A stretch of DNA of 64,000 bases. Source: Isoetes taiwanensis. Taxonomy: Eukaryota; Streptophyta; Lycopodiopsida; Isoetales; Isoetaceae. Position numbers and translations under genes: made by a program. Below the pieces are notes generated by a model, which was not told the origin of the DNA, ran no database searches, and saw nothing but the letters and a program-made list of their open reading frames with translations. Every line of letters begins with the position of its first letter. The stretch's first letter is position 1. The stretch covers positions 5,696,829 through 5,760,828 of the forward strand of contig JAJEKV010000041.1 in the NCBI GenBank assembly GCA_021234155.1, written 5' to 3'. Positions 55,139-64,000 of the stretch are shown piece by piece.

Positions 55139-55628
55139 GACATTTGGAATGCTCCAGACCGGACTGTGTAAGGTGTTCATTTGGGACAGTATATTATTCA
55201 CAGACATGGCTTATCATTTTTGCAGGTGGATAATTACCTAAGGTATGGCTTCTAAAAGTAAGTATCTGTCATCAATAACTGATATTTTACACCAGATGTT
55301 GGTAGGAAAAGATCTCTAGATAGGTGAATGTAGATAGCATTCCATCTAAAATTGCAAGGGAATTATGAGTTTAAGACCTGACTGATACTTCCACTTTGCT
55401 TTGCAAGGGAAATTAATATGGAATAGGTCCAGTTTGTAGGGGAATCTTGAAACCTTTTAGTATTTGTTGTTTGAGATCATTTGCATTTGATGTGTAGCCT
55501 TCTTAAGGTATGTGATAGAGCCTTTAGAATTAACATTATTGTGGTTACTATGGTTGCCCTTCTGAGTGTCTTTGATGCATTTTAAATTTGATAGAGACGA
55601 ATGATATTCTCTTGCTTGCATGTTACAG

Positions 55629-58264
55629 GACACAAGCTCCATTTGAAGAGAACCTATCAGATAACTTCTAAATCTTGGTGCTCTCAGGTGACTAAATAAT
55701 TGACCTATATTTCTGTTGTTTAGTTAATCGGAAGACTCCTAGGTAGAAAGGATGAGGTTGCACTACAACATTCTAATCCAGTTCGGATTTGTGGCATCTA
55801 GCCATTGACATCAACGAGATAGCCATTTGAGTTATTTGCATGTACAATTGTTTTTAATTTAAACTTCTATCCATATTTTGAATGAATGTAAGCACTCAAT
55901 TTTCTGCCCATTGTTGCTTATTCTATGCAAATAAAAGCTTAAAGTTGCATTGCCATGTGATATTTTAAAGAACAGTTGAATGAAGATTCAAACATTCAAA
56001 CTGTTCAAGAGATTGCATTATCTAAATAATACAATAATTGCAATAGATTATATTCTCTATTCATATTTGTTAATTGCAGGCTTATTGGCAGCAAGGAGCA
56101 AATTCCTTACAAAGGCTACAAGACGAATCAGATAAGTATGCCTTTTATTATCATTTGGATGTCATAGGAACTTCTTCCTGTTTCTGCTTTGGAGGTTCAA
56201 ATTGCATATCTAGGGGGAATTTTCAAAATGTGTCATCTGAGAAGTGAAATGTCATAATGCCTATATTTTCATAGCAGTACTTAGATATGTTATGCTCATG
56301 TTAAGATGTCCTCTTCAGCATATTACAGACAATATGAACTCACTTTCCATGGGGTTCCCTAAAGCATACATGTCACCACCATAAACCCTTAATATCAACC
56401 TGTTTATGTGGAAGATCGACCTATTTATGTGGAGATTTTTCATGTTCTGGCACAAATTACCTGGGGTATGTAACAACTCCCTGCAAGTTTCCTACTTCTT
56501 TCTGACATCTGATCTATAGGGTTCTGAGTTCTGGAGCTATGCTTCCAGCTAAGAGCCTCATGGTAATTTCGATGAGCATTGATTTTATATCCCTAAGTTG
56601 AGGTTTTGTTTTAGCCATGTCTATGTTAAAATTTTTATACTATGGATTGCTAGATCAAGCTATTATCTTGGTAGTTTGTTTTTAAGAGTGCCTTTCTCAA
56701 ACAAGCAGAGCACTTTTGTCTTCCAGAAGCTATCATTTTTAATAACCAGGGACAATGCAAGGATCGTCAAGTTTAGATTCGGTTTTTGTTTGCTCTAAAT
56801 CCGCCAAAATCAGATGACTTATCTACATTCTGCTAAATGCTTTAGGTCTTCATTTACTTATTTGAGGGCTTATAGTTCGATAGGATGCATGTGCATTTAG
56901 CATCAAGGCACAGCAGCTCCGTGGGTTTTGACATTCTGGCGTTTGGAGTTTGGAGATATAAATAATGATTTTTTCTTCCTGCATTCAGTTTGTTCTTCCA
57001 TTGATCCTTTTCTTTAAGGTTATTTATAGTGATTACAGAAGATCCTGACATGGATTGATAACACAAATCATTAATAGAAATACTGCCTGTGATTTCATTG
57101 TTTGTTGGCTTTGACAATCGTATGCATCTCTATTTGTAGGTTTTGCAACCAGATACGCATCTGCTAAAAAGGACTCTTCATTAAATTGGATCAAGGTAAA
57201 CTTTTACTTTGGAAGTGAGGTGGTGACAGAACATTTTATGATTATTGCAAGATATCAAACATGATTTTTGAAATACTTTAGTCATTGTAATTATTGTTTT
57301 AGATCCATCGCAGATTTTACGTGGTATTTGTGCCATTTGTTACTTTGAATGTAATATAAATCATCTTATTTCTGAACTTGGTGAACATGTAGTAGTTTCA
57401 GAGAATCCATATGACTTGACCAGCTAGACCAGTATGTATTCCTTGATGGGTTTAGTCCTAGCTCTTGCTGCATCAAATATGAAGACACATTGACTGTAAA
57501 AACGATATGTGAGAAATGGCATGCAAGAGGGCCCAAGAAGCTACTTACAAGCAAGTTGCTTGATATAGCCAACCCAGATTTTTAAAAGCTTCAATGGGTC
57601 TGTCCATTCAATGTTTTATGTGCCATGTGGGAGGACACTTCAGTTACAAATGCAGTTCCATAGACGTATGTTTTCTCAACTTAAGGAACCTCTCAAGATG
57701 GATACTTCAAGCCTTTACACTTTGAATGAAGGGCTTTCCATGTTCCTTCTTAATGTTCGACCATATGCAAGATGACAAAACATTGTTGCTTGATTGTTCC
57801 TCTGGATCTGAACCTCCTTTCTTTGCTATTCAGGATTGATGAGGAAATGCGATTGATGAGGAAATGCAATATACGAGAAGACGATGGAATTATGATATTC
57901 ACATGGCATTCTAATATGAGAATCCTGTAGCTTAATGACCAGAACTAGGTAGATACCATTCTGACAGGGGAGCAAATTGTCTTAGCAATTTGGTACTCAA
58001 TTACAATAAATTTATACTGTAACTCAGACCTACATAAACCTGAAGTTCCGATGCTGAAGTACTATAACAGCTTTTGCAACTTCATTTGCTAGAGATCAAA
58101 TCTTGATTATTGCTAACATAAACACAATATTGGCAGAGCTCTTCTTTAGATTGCTACTACCTAATATTATTTATTCTGTGTTTTGCCTTATTGCATAGGT
58201 CGGCGGAGCACTATACTTGACGTACGAAGGGCTATATAGACAATCTTATTGGGTTCAGTTTTAA
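55629..58264 (+). CDS. Possible small spliced gene, unrecognised
   Basis: Three candidate exons join in phase: 56080-56131, 57140-57195 and 58199-58264, the last ending in a stop codon. Together they encode a peptide ending WIK-VGGALYLTYEGLYRQSY. Acceptors (TTGCAG, TTGTAG, GCATAG) and the donor AAG|GTAAAC fit plant introns. The donor after 56131 reads CAG|ATAAGT instead of GTAAGT, which would be non-canonical or a mutation. An upstream candidate exon is 55629-55687. Exons are short, so chance is a real alternative. I do not recognise the protein, and the first exon and promoter are not identified. Confidence 0.25.
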
Positions 58265-58930
58265 TGTATAAGGTATTGTATAAGTTGTCAATAGAAAACC
58301 TCTTCAATAATGTCCTGGAGAAAAGGGGAGTCTGTAGAAACTTCTTTAATAAGCCTGAATGAGTGAGACTTTGTACTCGCGTACTGCACGACAATGATAA
58401 GGAACGAGTTCTTTAACACATATCTTATCATTGCCCCTCAATGGAATATGTGTACAAACACCTTATGTGGACTTCATTAACTTCATATTTTGCTTCAAGG
58501 ACTCTTGCCTATGCACAACATAGGCATCCCATCACCATTTCAACATATGGTGACATTATTCGGCATCTCATGAGGGATTTCAACATGTTGGCAACAATAG
58601 CATTTCATGGACGTGGTCCAACCGGGCATTGGATTTAGGTACATTTAATAGGCTATATGTAATGTTATACCCATGATATCATCATAGAACCCTATGACAA
58701 ACTATTATATTTCTCCAACCACCCCCCTCCCCCTCCAAACCAAACCCCAAAACTTGCAACTCATTAACTTCGAGTAGTTCTTAACAAATTGTCACTGCTA
58801 GGTGCATACTACGTCCATGAGTGAGTTTGGTGGTGGAAAATGTTTGATAATAAGAACTTCTTATGATTGATATTGTTGGCCATCTATGTTTTGTAACTTT
58901 ACCCCTCAACATAGAAGATTCTTGCTAAGC

Positions 58931-59006
58931 CCTGCAATGCCAATAGTTGTAGTGGAATTGCCCAAATTGTTGCAATGCCAATAGTTGTAGTGGAATTGCC
59001 CAAAAT
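58931..59006. repeat. 38-bp tandem duplication
   Basis: GCAATGCCAATAGTTGTAGT and the following 18 bases occur twice in a row, just upstream of the Helitron-like terminus. Confidence 0.75.
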
Positions 59007-59135
59007 GTTGTATATGAAATTGGCAAGAATGCAAACTTTGTACTCCATTATTCCTTCTACAATCTTCAAATGCAGATTTTCATCCCCCAACAAGTTTTGA
59101 GCATTAAACAAGATTACCTTTCAAATTGTTACTAC

Positions 59136-59163
59136 GCCCGGCAACGCCGGGCACCATAACTAG
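59136..59163 (+). mobile_element. Helitron 3' terminus
   Basis: A perfect hairpin GCCCGGC-AAC-GCCGGGC (59136-59152) is followed seven bases later by CTAG (59160-59163) and then T. This is the classic 3' end of plant Helitrons, which insert between A and T. The 5' end (TC…) was not located with confidence, so the element length is unknown. The exon-like pieces upstream may lie inside it. Confidence 0.7.
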
Positions 59164-59279
59164 TTAGTTTTAATCTAGAGAAATGTAAGAGTACTCTAAG
59201 GTCATATGTTTAGTCATCACCACCAGTGCTGCTCTAGTCTAGTTGTCATTGCAGATTCCATTTACAAGCTCATGGGTGA

Positions 59280-59830
59280 TGAAAACTCTTGGGCTGGAAC
59301 TCTCAAGCAGATGCAACATTCTCGGAACTCAAGATCTTACTCACACAAGTGCCAATGCTTGTTCCTCTTAAATGGGATACACGTTCACGACGATGTTTTT
59401 GGTTTTGCTATGGGCGTTGTGTTTGCTTAAGAACACACTACTCATTTAGGATAAACCATTTATTTTGTGCTGAAAACTTAACTCTGTTGAGAAGAATTAT
59501 TCGACCACAAAATGTGTGGCGTTGGGTCTCATCTTCTATATTCTATGTTTTCGACAAAACCTTTTAGACAATCAAATCAAGTTTTTTATGAACATTAGAC
59601 ACTTCTGTATCTGATGAAAAAATCAATACCCCCTGGCACATCGTCCGTTGGGTCCTTTTGTTCCTTTTATTATAAGAATTTGCACCCCTTAAGATCATTC
59701 ACAAAACAGCCAAGTCACATACTCTTCCTGATGACCTCTCCCGCCTTTTGACCAATGAAGTCCCTTCAGGAGTATCAGACGCTTTTCCAGATGCCCCATC
59801 TTTTTTCAGTCACGAGCATGCCATATTAGA
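59280..59830 (+). pseudogene. Fossil of gypsy pol (RT/RNase H junction)
   Basis: In shifting frames the sequence reads WNSQADATFSELKILLTQVP (the F/W-x-x-A-x-x-x-F-x-x-L-K segment before gypsy RNase H) and later KSHTLPDDLSRLLTNEVP, which resembles the D-A-L-S-R end of RNase H. Everything between is decayed. No LTRs were found. Confidence 0.5.
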
Positions 59831-59833
59831 TTG

Positions 59834-61895
59834 ATGATTATCAATAGTACCTCAAGAAGACCCATTGTGCTCACTTGAAAAAACTCATGCACATCGTCAA
59901 CAATTCTTGACAACACAATGGTTACATGGCATCTTTGCAAACGTGTCACATACATGGTTGTAGACAAACATTCCTTTTCCACCATGAAGGCATAGGAGGT
60001 GGATATTTCTCTAGACACAACACGATATATAAAATTCATTTGGCATGATTTTAATGGACCATTCTCTTCAAAGACATTCACCACGTCATAGTGCATGATG
60101 CTTTATCGTTGACTCTTGTTGCCACGACGCTTCCATTTCACAAATAGGGAATAGAGTTTGTAGACAATCCAGCCACTTATAATACTCGTGCTTCTTACGT
60201 TTTGATAATTACAGATTATCCAACTAAAGGGGCTGAGTTTATAAGTGGTCATTTTCTTTTTATCAACTATACTATCAATGAGCTCATAGATTATTCAAAA
60301 TCCTACATCACAAAATCACCCTAATCTCTCTAAAAAGATGGACTTACAAAAGCACTAACAAGACATTTATCACGATCCTCAAAAAGGTATATGATACGAA
60401 CCTGAAATCTCCAGAGTCATTCTGCAAAACAATCATAAAGAAGTAAATAAAATAAACTCAAATCCACCCCTTAAGGCAAAGCTCACCACCCAACCGGGCT
60501 ATTCTGAGCAAGAGAATCTCCGAGAAAAGCTGAATTTATGGAATAAGAAAGGCTTAAAGTGAAATACAAACTTGACCACTAGAGATCCACTCTAGCGAAA
60601 TCTCAAATTTAAGAGGACGGCTAGGCTTAAGAATTGGCTAAGGTAGAATGTTCGGGAATTCAATAAAAGAATTGAAGATACTTCTAATCAATCAATTCCT
60701 CGTAGGAAGTATTGCAAGAGCTTAATCCAAGATATGAAATAAGGAATTGGTTTTGGGTTGAGATGGTTGCTGTGGATTTGCTGGAGCTACAGTGGAATTT
60801 CATAAACCATACCGGCCACTGCAGTCGACTAAAATAATGATAAAATAATGATAGGAACACGAGAATATGGGATGGAGACTAATGTCATTACCAGGAGTTG
60901 GGAGAGGAACAGGACCATGGAATAGAAACTAAAATATGAAATGGAGTAGGAATATGAACAAAAGCAGGCGTACACTCAGGATCAGCACGATTGGATGCGG
61001 GTGAAAACCATATATGTTGTATTCATATGATGACCAAAAGAGAGAGACATTGGCCTAAACTAGTAATAACTAGACCAAACATCTGCTTCAGTCATTCTCC
61101 TGACAGTAGTATCTTCCCATTACTATAATGAGTCTTTCTAGCATAGTAATTCATATTCCAATCCACATAATATTTGTTAGCTTAAGCCATAAACTTTGCT
61201 CACTTTCTTACAATCTTTAACTAGGTCTGGAAATCAACTTCTTAACTTAAAATTTCCAATGTAAGAATCTAATCATTTCATGGTATTGAATATGATATAT
61301 TATAGCACATCAAAGCTATGGAGTCCTCTCCAATAACAAATTCTGTTTTGTAGCATCTTTTGTACAATCTCGTAAACTTAAAGCATAGATTATATATGTG
61401 GCTAGAAACGAGCCTTTTGGAACATATCACGTTAGAAACTTTTAGGCCAAAACTGGTTTTAAGAATCGAAAAACTTGGAATAGACATTAAGGCAAAATAC
61501 TAGAGTATATTGGGTGTCTCTTCTATTTTCCAACACCATAGGATCGTCGTCATTGTGGTTGAAGCTTCACGTGTTGTCATCAAGTATTTCTTCAATGTCA
61601 CGTTTAACTCATCCATCTCCAACTACGAAACCAAACTTAGAAATAGAATATATGTCATCGTAGACATCTAAATTCCGGTAAGGGACTCGCAAAGGACACA
61701 GAAAACCGCATAGATAGGCTTGTCATTCATCATAGTAGCAATGTACAATGTTTGAGGAATGAGTGGGGAGCTGACCATAGGAACAATGTCGAGCTACCCC
61801 ATAAAAATTGAGTAGGCAAGAGCGAGAGCAGTGGCAACAACTTCTCGTCTGGATATAAAACCCTGCCCTTTCGAGTTTTTGAGGAAAATCCCAAT
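59834..61895. other. Intergenic, nothing recognised
   Basis: Only short open frames on both strands without familiar motifs, and no clear repeats. It may include further decayed retrotransposon sequence after the RNase H fossil. Confidence 0.35.
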
Positions 61896-62005
61896 GAGAA
61901 AATGTCGCCAACGACCTCGAGAATGCCTCGAAGACAAAAGATAAACATAGAGAAAATGTCGCCAATGACCTTGAAGATGGCCGAAGACAAAAGATAAATA
62001 TATGG
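61896..62005. repeat. 54-bp tandem duplication
   Basis: Two copies of a 54-base unit starting GAGAAAATGTCGCCAA (61896 and 61950) with a few differences. Confidence 0.8.
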
Positions 62006-62194
62006 CAGTCGAATGTACACAGACCAAATCCACGTGATTTCTTGACCCTGACAAAATAGAACACATGGAAAATATCCATTAAGTCTTAAGAAAATAAAAG
62101 ATAAGAACACGCACCGCAGGCGAGCGACCACCTAAAAGAGCAACAAATCGTAAGCATCCGTGAGACTTTAGTATAAAAACCTAAATAGTGGAAG

Positions 62195-62400
62195 AAAGAA
62201 AAAATAGCATCACCCAACGGATGGAAAATATACATAGTATAATCCAGCAGTGAAAATATATATAGCATCACAAAATGGGTGAAAAATGAAATAGCATCAC
62301 CCAAGGGGTGGAAAAATAGCATCACCCAGTGGTTGAAAAATAAAACAGCATCACCCAACAGGTGAAAAAATAATAGCGTTATCCAACAAGTGGCGATAAC
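62195..62400. repeat. Minisatellite around ATAGCATCACCCAA
   Basis: About six to seven degenerate units of roughly 25 to 38 bases, each with AGCATCACCCA followed by GGTGAAAAAT-like sequence. The unit length varies, so this is an irregular tandem array and not a CRISPR. Confidence 0.8.
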
Positions 62401-62439
62401 AATCACAACAACCCCAAATTTTGCTCAATGTGTAGTTTT

Positions 62440-62765
62440 TTGTTGTTGTTTCTGCAAAAAAACAATATTTAAAGACCCACCCATAGTATTGTTCCGAAAA
62501 TGCTAGAAACAACGTGTAGTTTTTTAATAAAAAGTCTATGCATAGAAAATTGATAGTTCTGTTAATAAAATTCAATGCGTTGTTTTTTTGTGTTGTTTTT
62601 GCTAAAAATAACGTATGGTTTAACAGAATATCCACATGTGGTCTTTTTAAGTAGTAGTTGTTTTTAAGTATTGTTTTTACTAAAAATATATGTGGCTTAA
62701 TAGAATATCCACGTGGATAGTAGTTGTTTTCAAGTGTTGTTTTAACTAAATAATAACATGTGGTG
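62440..62765. repeat. Tandem array of ~75-bp units
   Basis: Four or five diverged units share TAGTTGTTTT…TGTTGTTTT and AATATCCACATGTGG-like blocks. The open frame on the minus strand here is a by-product of the repeats. Confidence 0.65.
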
Positions 62766-63520
62766 AGAAGGAATGTTGCTGTGAGAAGATGCTGATAACT
62801 GGCTAACTGAAAAGAAAGCACATATATAGTGCTCGTCCCTTCCTAGAATGACAATATGATGGCTCAGATTGATGCCATCCTAGTTTATCTTTTGGAAACC
62901 AACCTGCATCATCGATTATTTAGCTAGCAACATAGTCTTAAATAGAATGTGAGACTGCAATAACGTCAGTTATTATTTAATTAAAGCATCTGCATAAATT
63001 TAATTGGATGCTCCACATAATTACACAACCAAATTATTCAGATATTTTACTAAACAAGATGATCTTAGATATCAAACTTTGAAAGAATTTAGGTAAATCT
63101 GATTGCATGGTTGCAGTTGGATCAAAATCCATAGCACCCTCATCTCGAGTTTCATGAAATCCATCTTAGCTATGTAACATCCTGTATGTTGTTTGCTAAG
63201 AAAAGAAACATGTATGATATCTTACATGCTCTAAGGACTATTTGATGGGCAAGAAAATATAGGCCATGAGGCCAGATTAAGGCCCAATATATCGACTCAT
63301 ATTTGGGACGCAGAATTTTTTCACCTCTAGATTTGATGGCATCTTTTTCAAATCCAAAATAGTAAAGCATTTATCTGGTCGAAAAATCATTTACTTGGCT
63401 GCAAATGAATGCTCTAACAACTTTAGCATTTATAACATAATACATTCAACAAATCATCTTGCCTTACATGCATGCCATATCATAACACCTTGCAACATTA
63501 GCATCCTATCACATTATCCT
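62766..63520. other. Intergenic, nothing recognised
   Basis: AT-rich sequence with no open frame longer than about 66 codons and no repeat that stands out. Confidence 0.4.
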
Positions 63521-63690
63521 ACAACACATCTACCATATGCATCATATATTACATCATTTTGCAACACAACTGCCATGCATTATAATCCAGCAACACATCT
63601 ACCATATGCATCATATATTACATCATCAGGCAACACATCTGCCATGCATCATATATCACATCATCATGCACCACATCTATCACATGAATT
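63521..63690. repeat. Tandem array around CAACACATCTACCATATGC
   Basis: Four to five units of about 37 bases, paired into a 75-base higher unit, each with CAACACATCT…CATGCATCATATAT…ACATCAT. Parallel open frames on the plus strand only reflect the repeat period. Confidence 0.8.
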
Positions 63691-64000
63691 ATATTGATAT
63701 CTCATCAAATGCATCAAAGGTAGTCCCATCATATTTCTCACCATCTGCAACCTGTAACACATGATAACAGACCTAGAAAAGTACAACAACCACTGCAACA
63801 TATCTCAGCAATTTGGAGCAACTACAATCATTTCTGTAGTATCAAATAATCATGTTTCCGATCATACCTTTTATATATCAGATCATATCTTTTATTGTGT
63901 ATGTGCAATTTAATATAGATTATTTCATGCCATACACTGTGTTGTATTTTGCGTAACCCAACTCCTCAACTTGTATTTTGTGTAAACCCAACTCTTCAAC

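Noticed and set aside
62195-62400. CRISPR-like array
   Set aside because: Unit length and sequence vary, spacers are not unique, and the DNA is plant nuclear. It is a minisatellite.
63395-63764. Two parallel histidine-rich frames
   Set aside because: Both follow the period of the tandem array at 63521-63690 and show no conserved domain.

Overview
This is nuclear DNA from a land plant with a large, transposon-rich genome. The evidence is nested Ty3/gypsy LTR retrotransposons with initiator tRNA-Met primer sites, LINE and tRNA-derived SINE sequence, decayed Helitrons, and spliced exon-like fragments, with no bacterial gene organisation. The species cannot be read from the sequence; a fern or another large-genome lineage is only a guess. 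No intact host gene, rRNA, functional tRNA gene or CRISPR array was found.

Layout. (1) 1-6882, plus strand: E1, a decayed Ty3/gypsy element of the Athila/Tat (OTA) type. Its 5' LTR is cut by the window edge, and its order is gag, protease, RNase H, reverse transcriptase, dead RNase H, integrase. (2) 8436-18864, plus strand: E2, a chromovirus-like gypsy element with very short LTRs and a TTGGG target duplication. Its protease/RT region is split by a 10248-15662 solo LTR of the E1 family (duplication GTTTG). That solo LTR is itself broken by a 3.1-kb insert carrying pieces of an unrecognised spliced gene. (3) 20014-20878: a MITE-like element between direct repeats, followed by a LINE fragment. 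(4) 22610-32369: a near-identical tandem duplication of about 4.9 kb (junction at 27591/27592) holding Helitron Rep/helicase remnants on the minus strand, SINEs and LINE RT scraps. (5) 33502-49224, minus strand: E3, a better-preserved relative of E1, split in gag by E4. (6) 38673-48848, plus strand: E4, a 10.2-kb element with 1.7-kb LTRs, a CTTCT duplication and no recognisable coding sequence (LARD-like). (7) 49225-50257: a LINE 3' end interrupted by a second, 5'-truncated poly(A) insertion. (8) 50258-52827: E5, the 3' end of an E4 relative. (9) 52828-64000: low-copy-looking sequence with a possible small spliced gene, a Helitron 3' end, a gypsy RNase H fossil and several minisatellites.

The most notable observation is the E1/E3 family. 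In both copies an RNase H with a visible D-E-D-D set lies between protease and reverse transcriptase, while the usual RNase H after RT has lost its catalytic residues. In plant Tat elements the extra RNase H is described downstream of RT. The second most notable is a hairpin just upstream of the polypurine tract in the E4/E5 family, present three times with one compensatory base-pair change.

Many reading frames are broken by one- or two-base indels. Some may be assembly errors, so the pseudogene calls describe this sequence as given.
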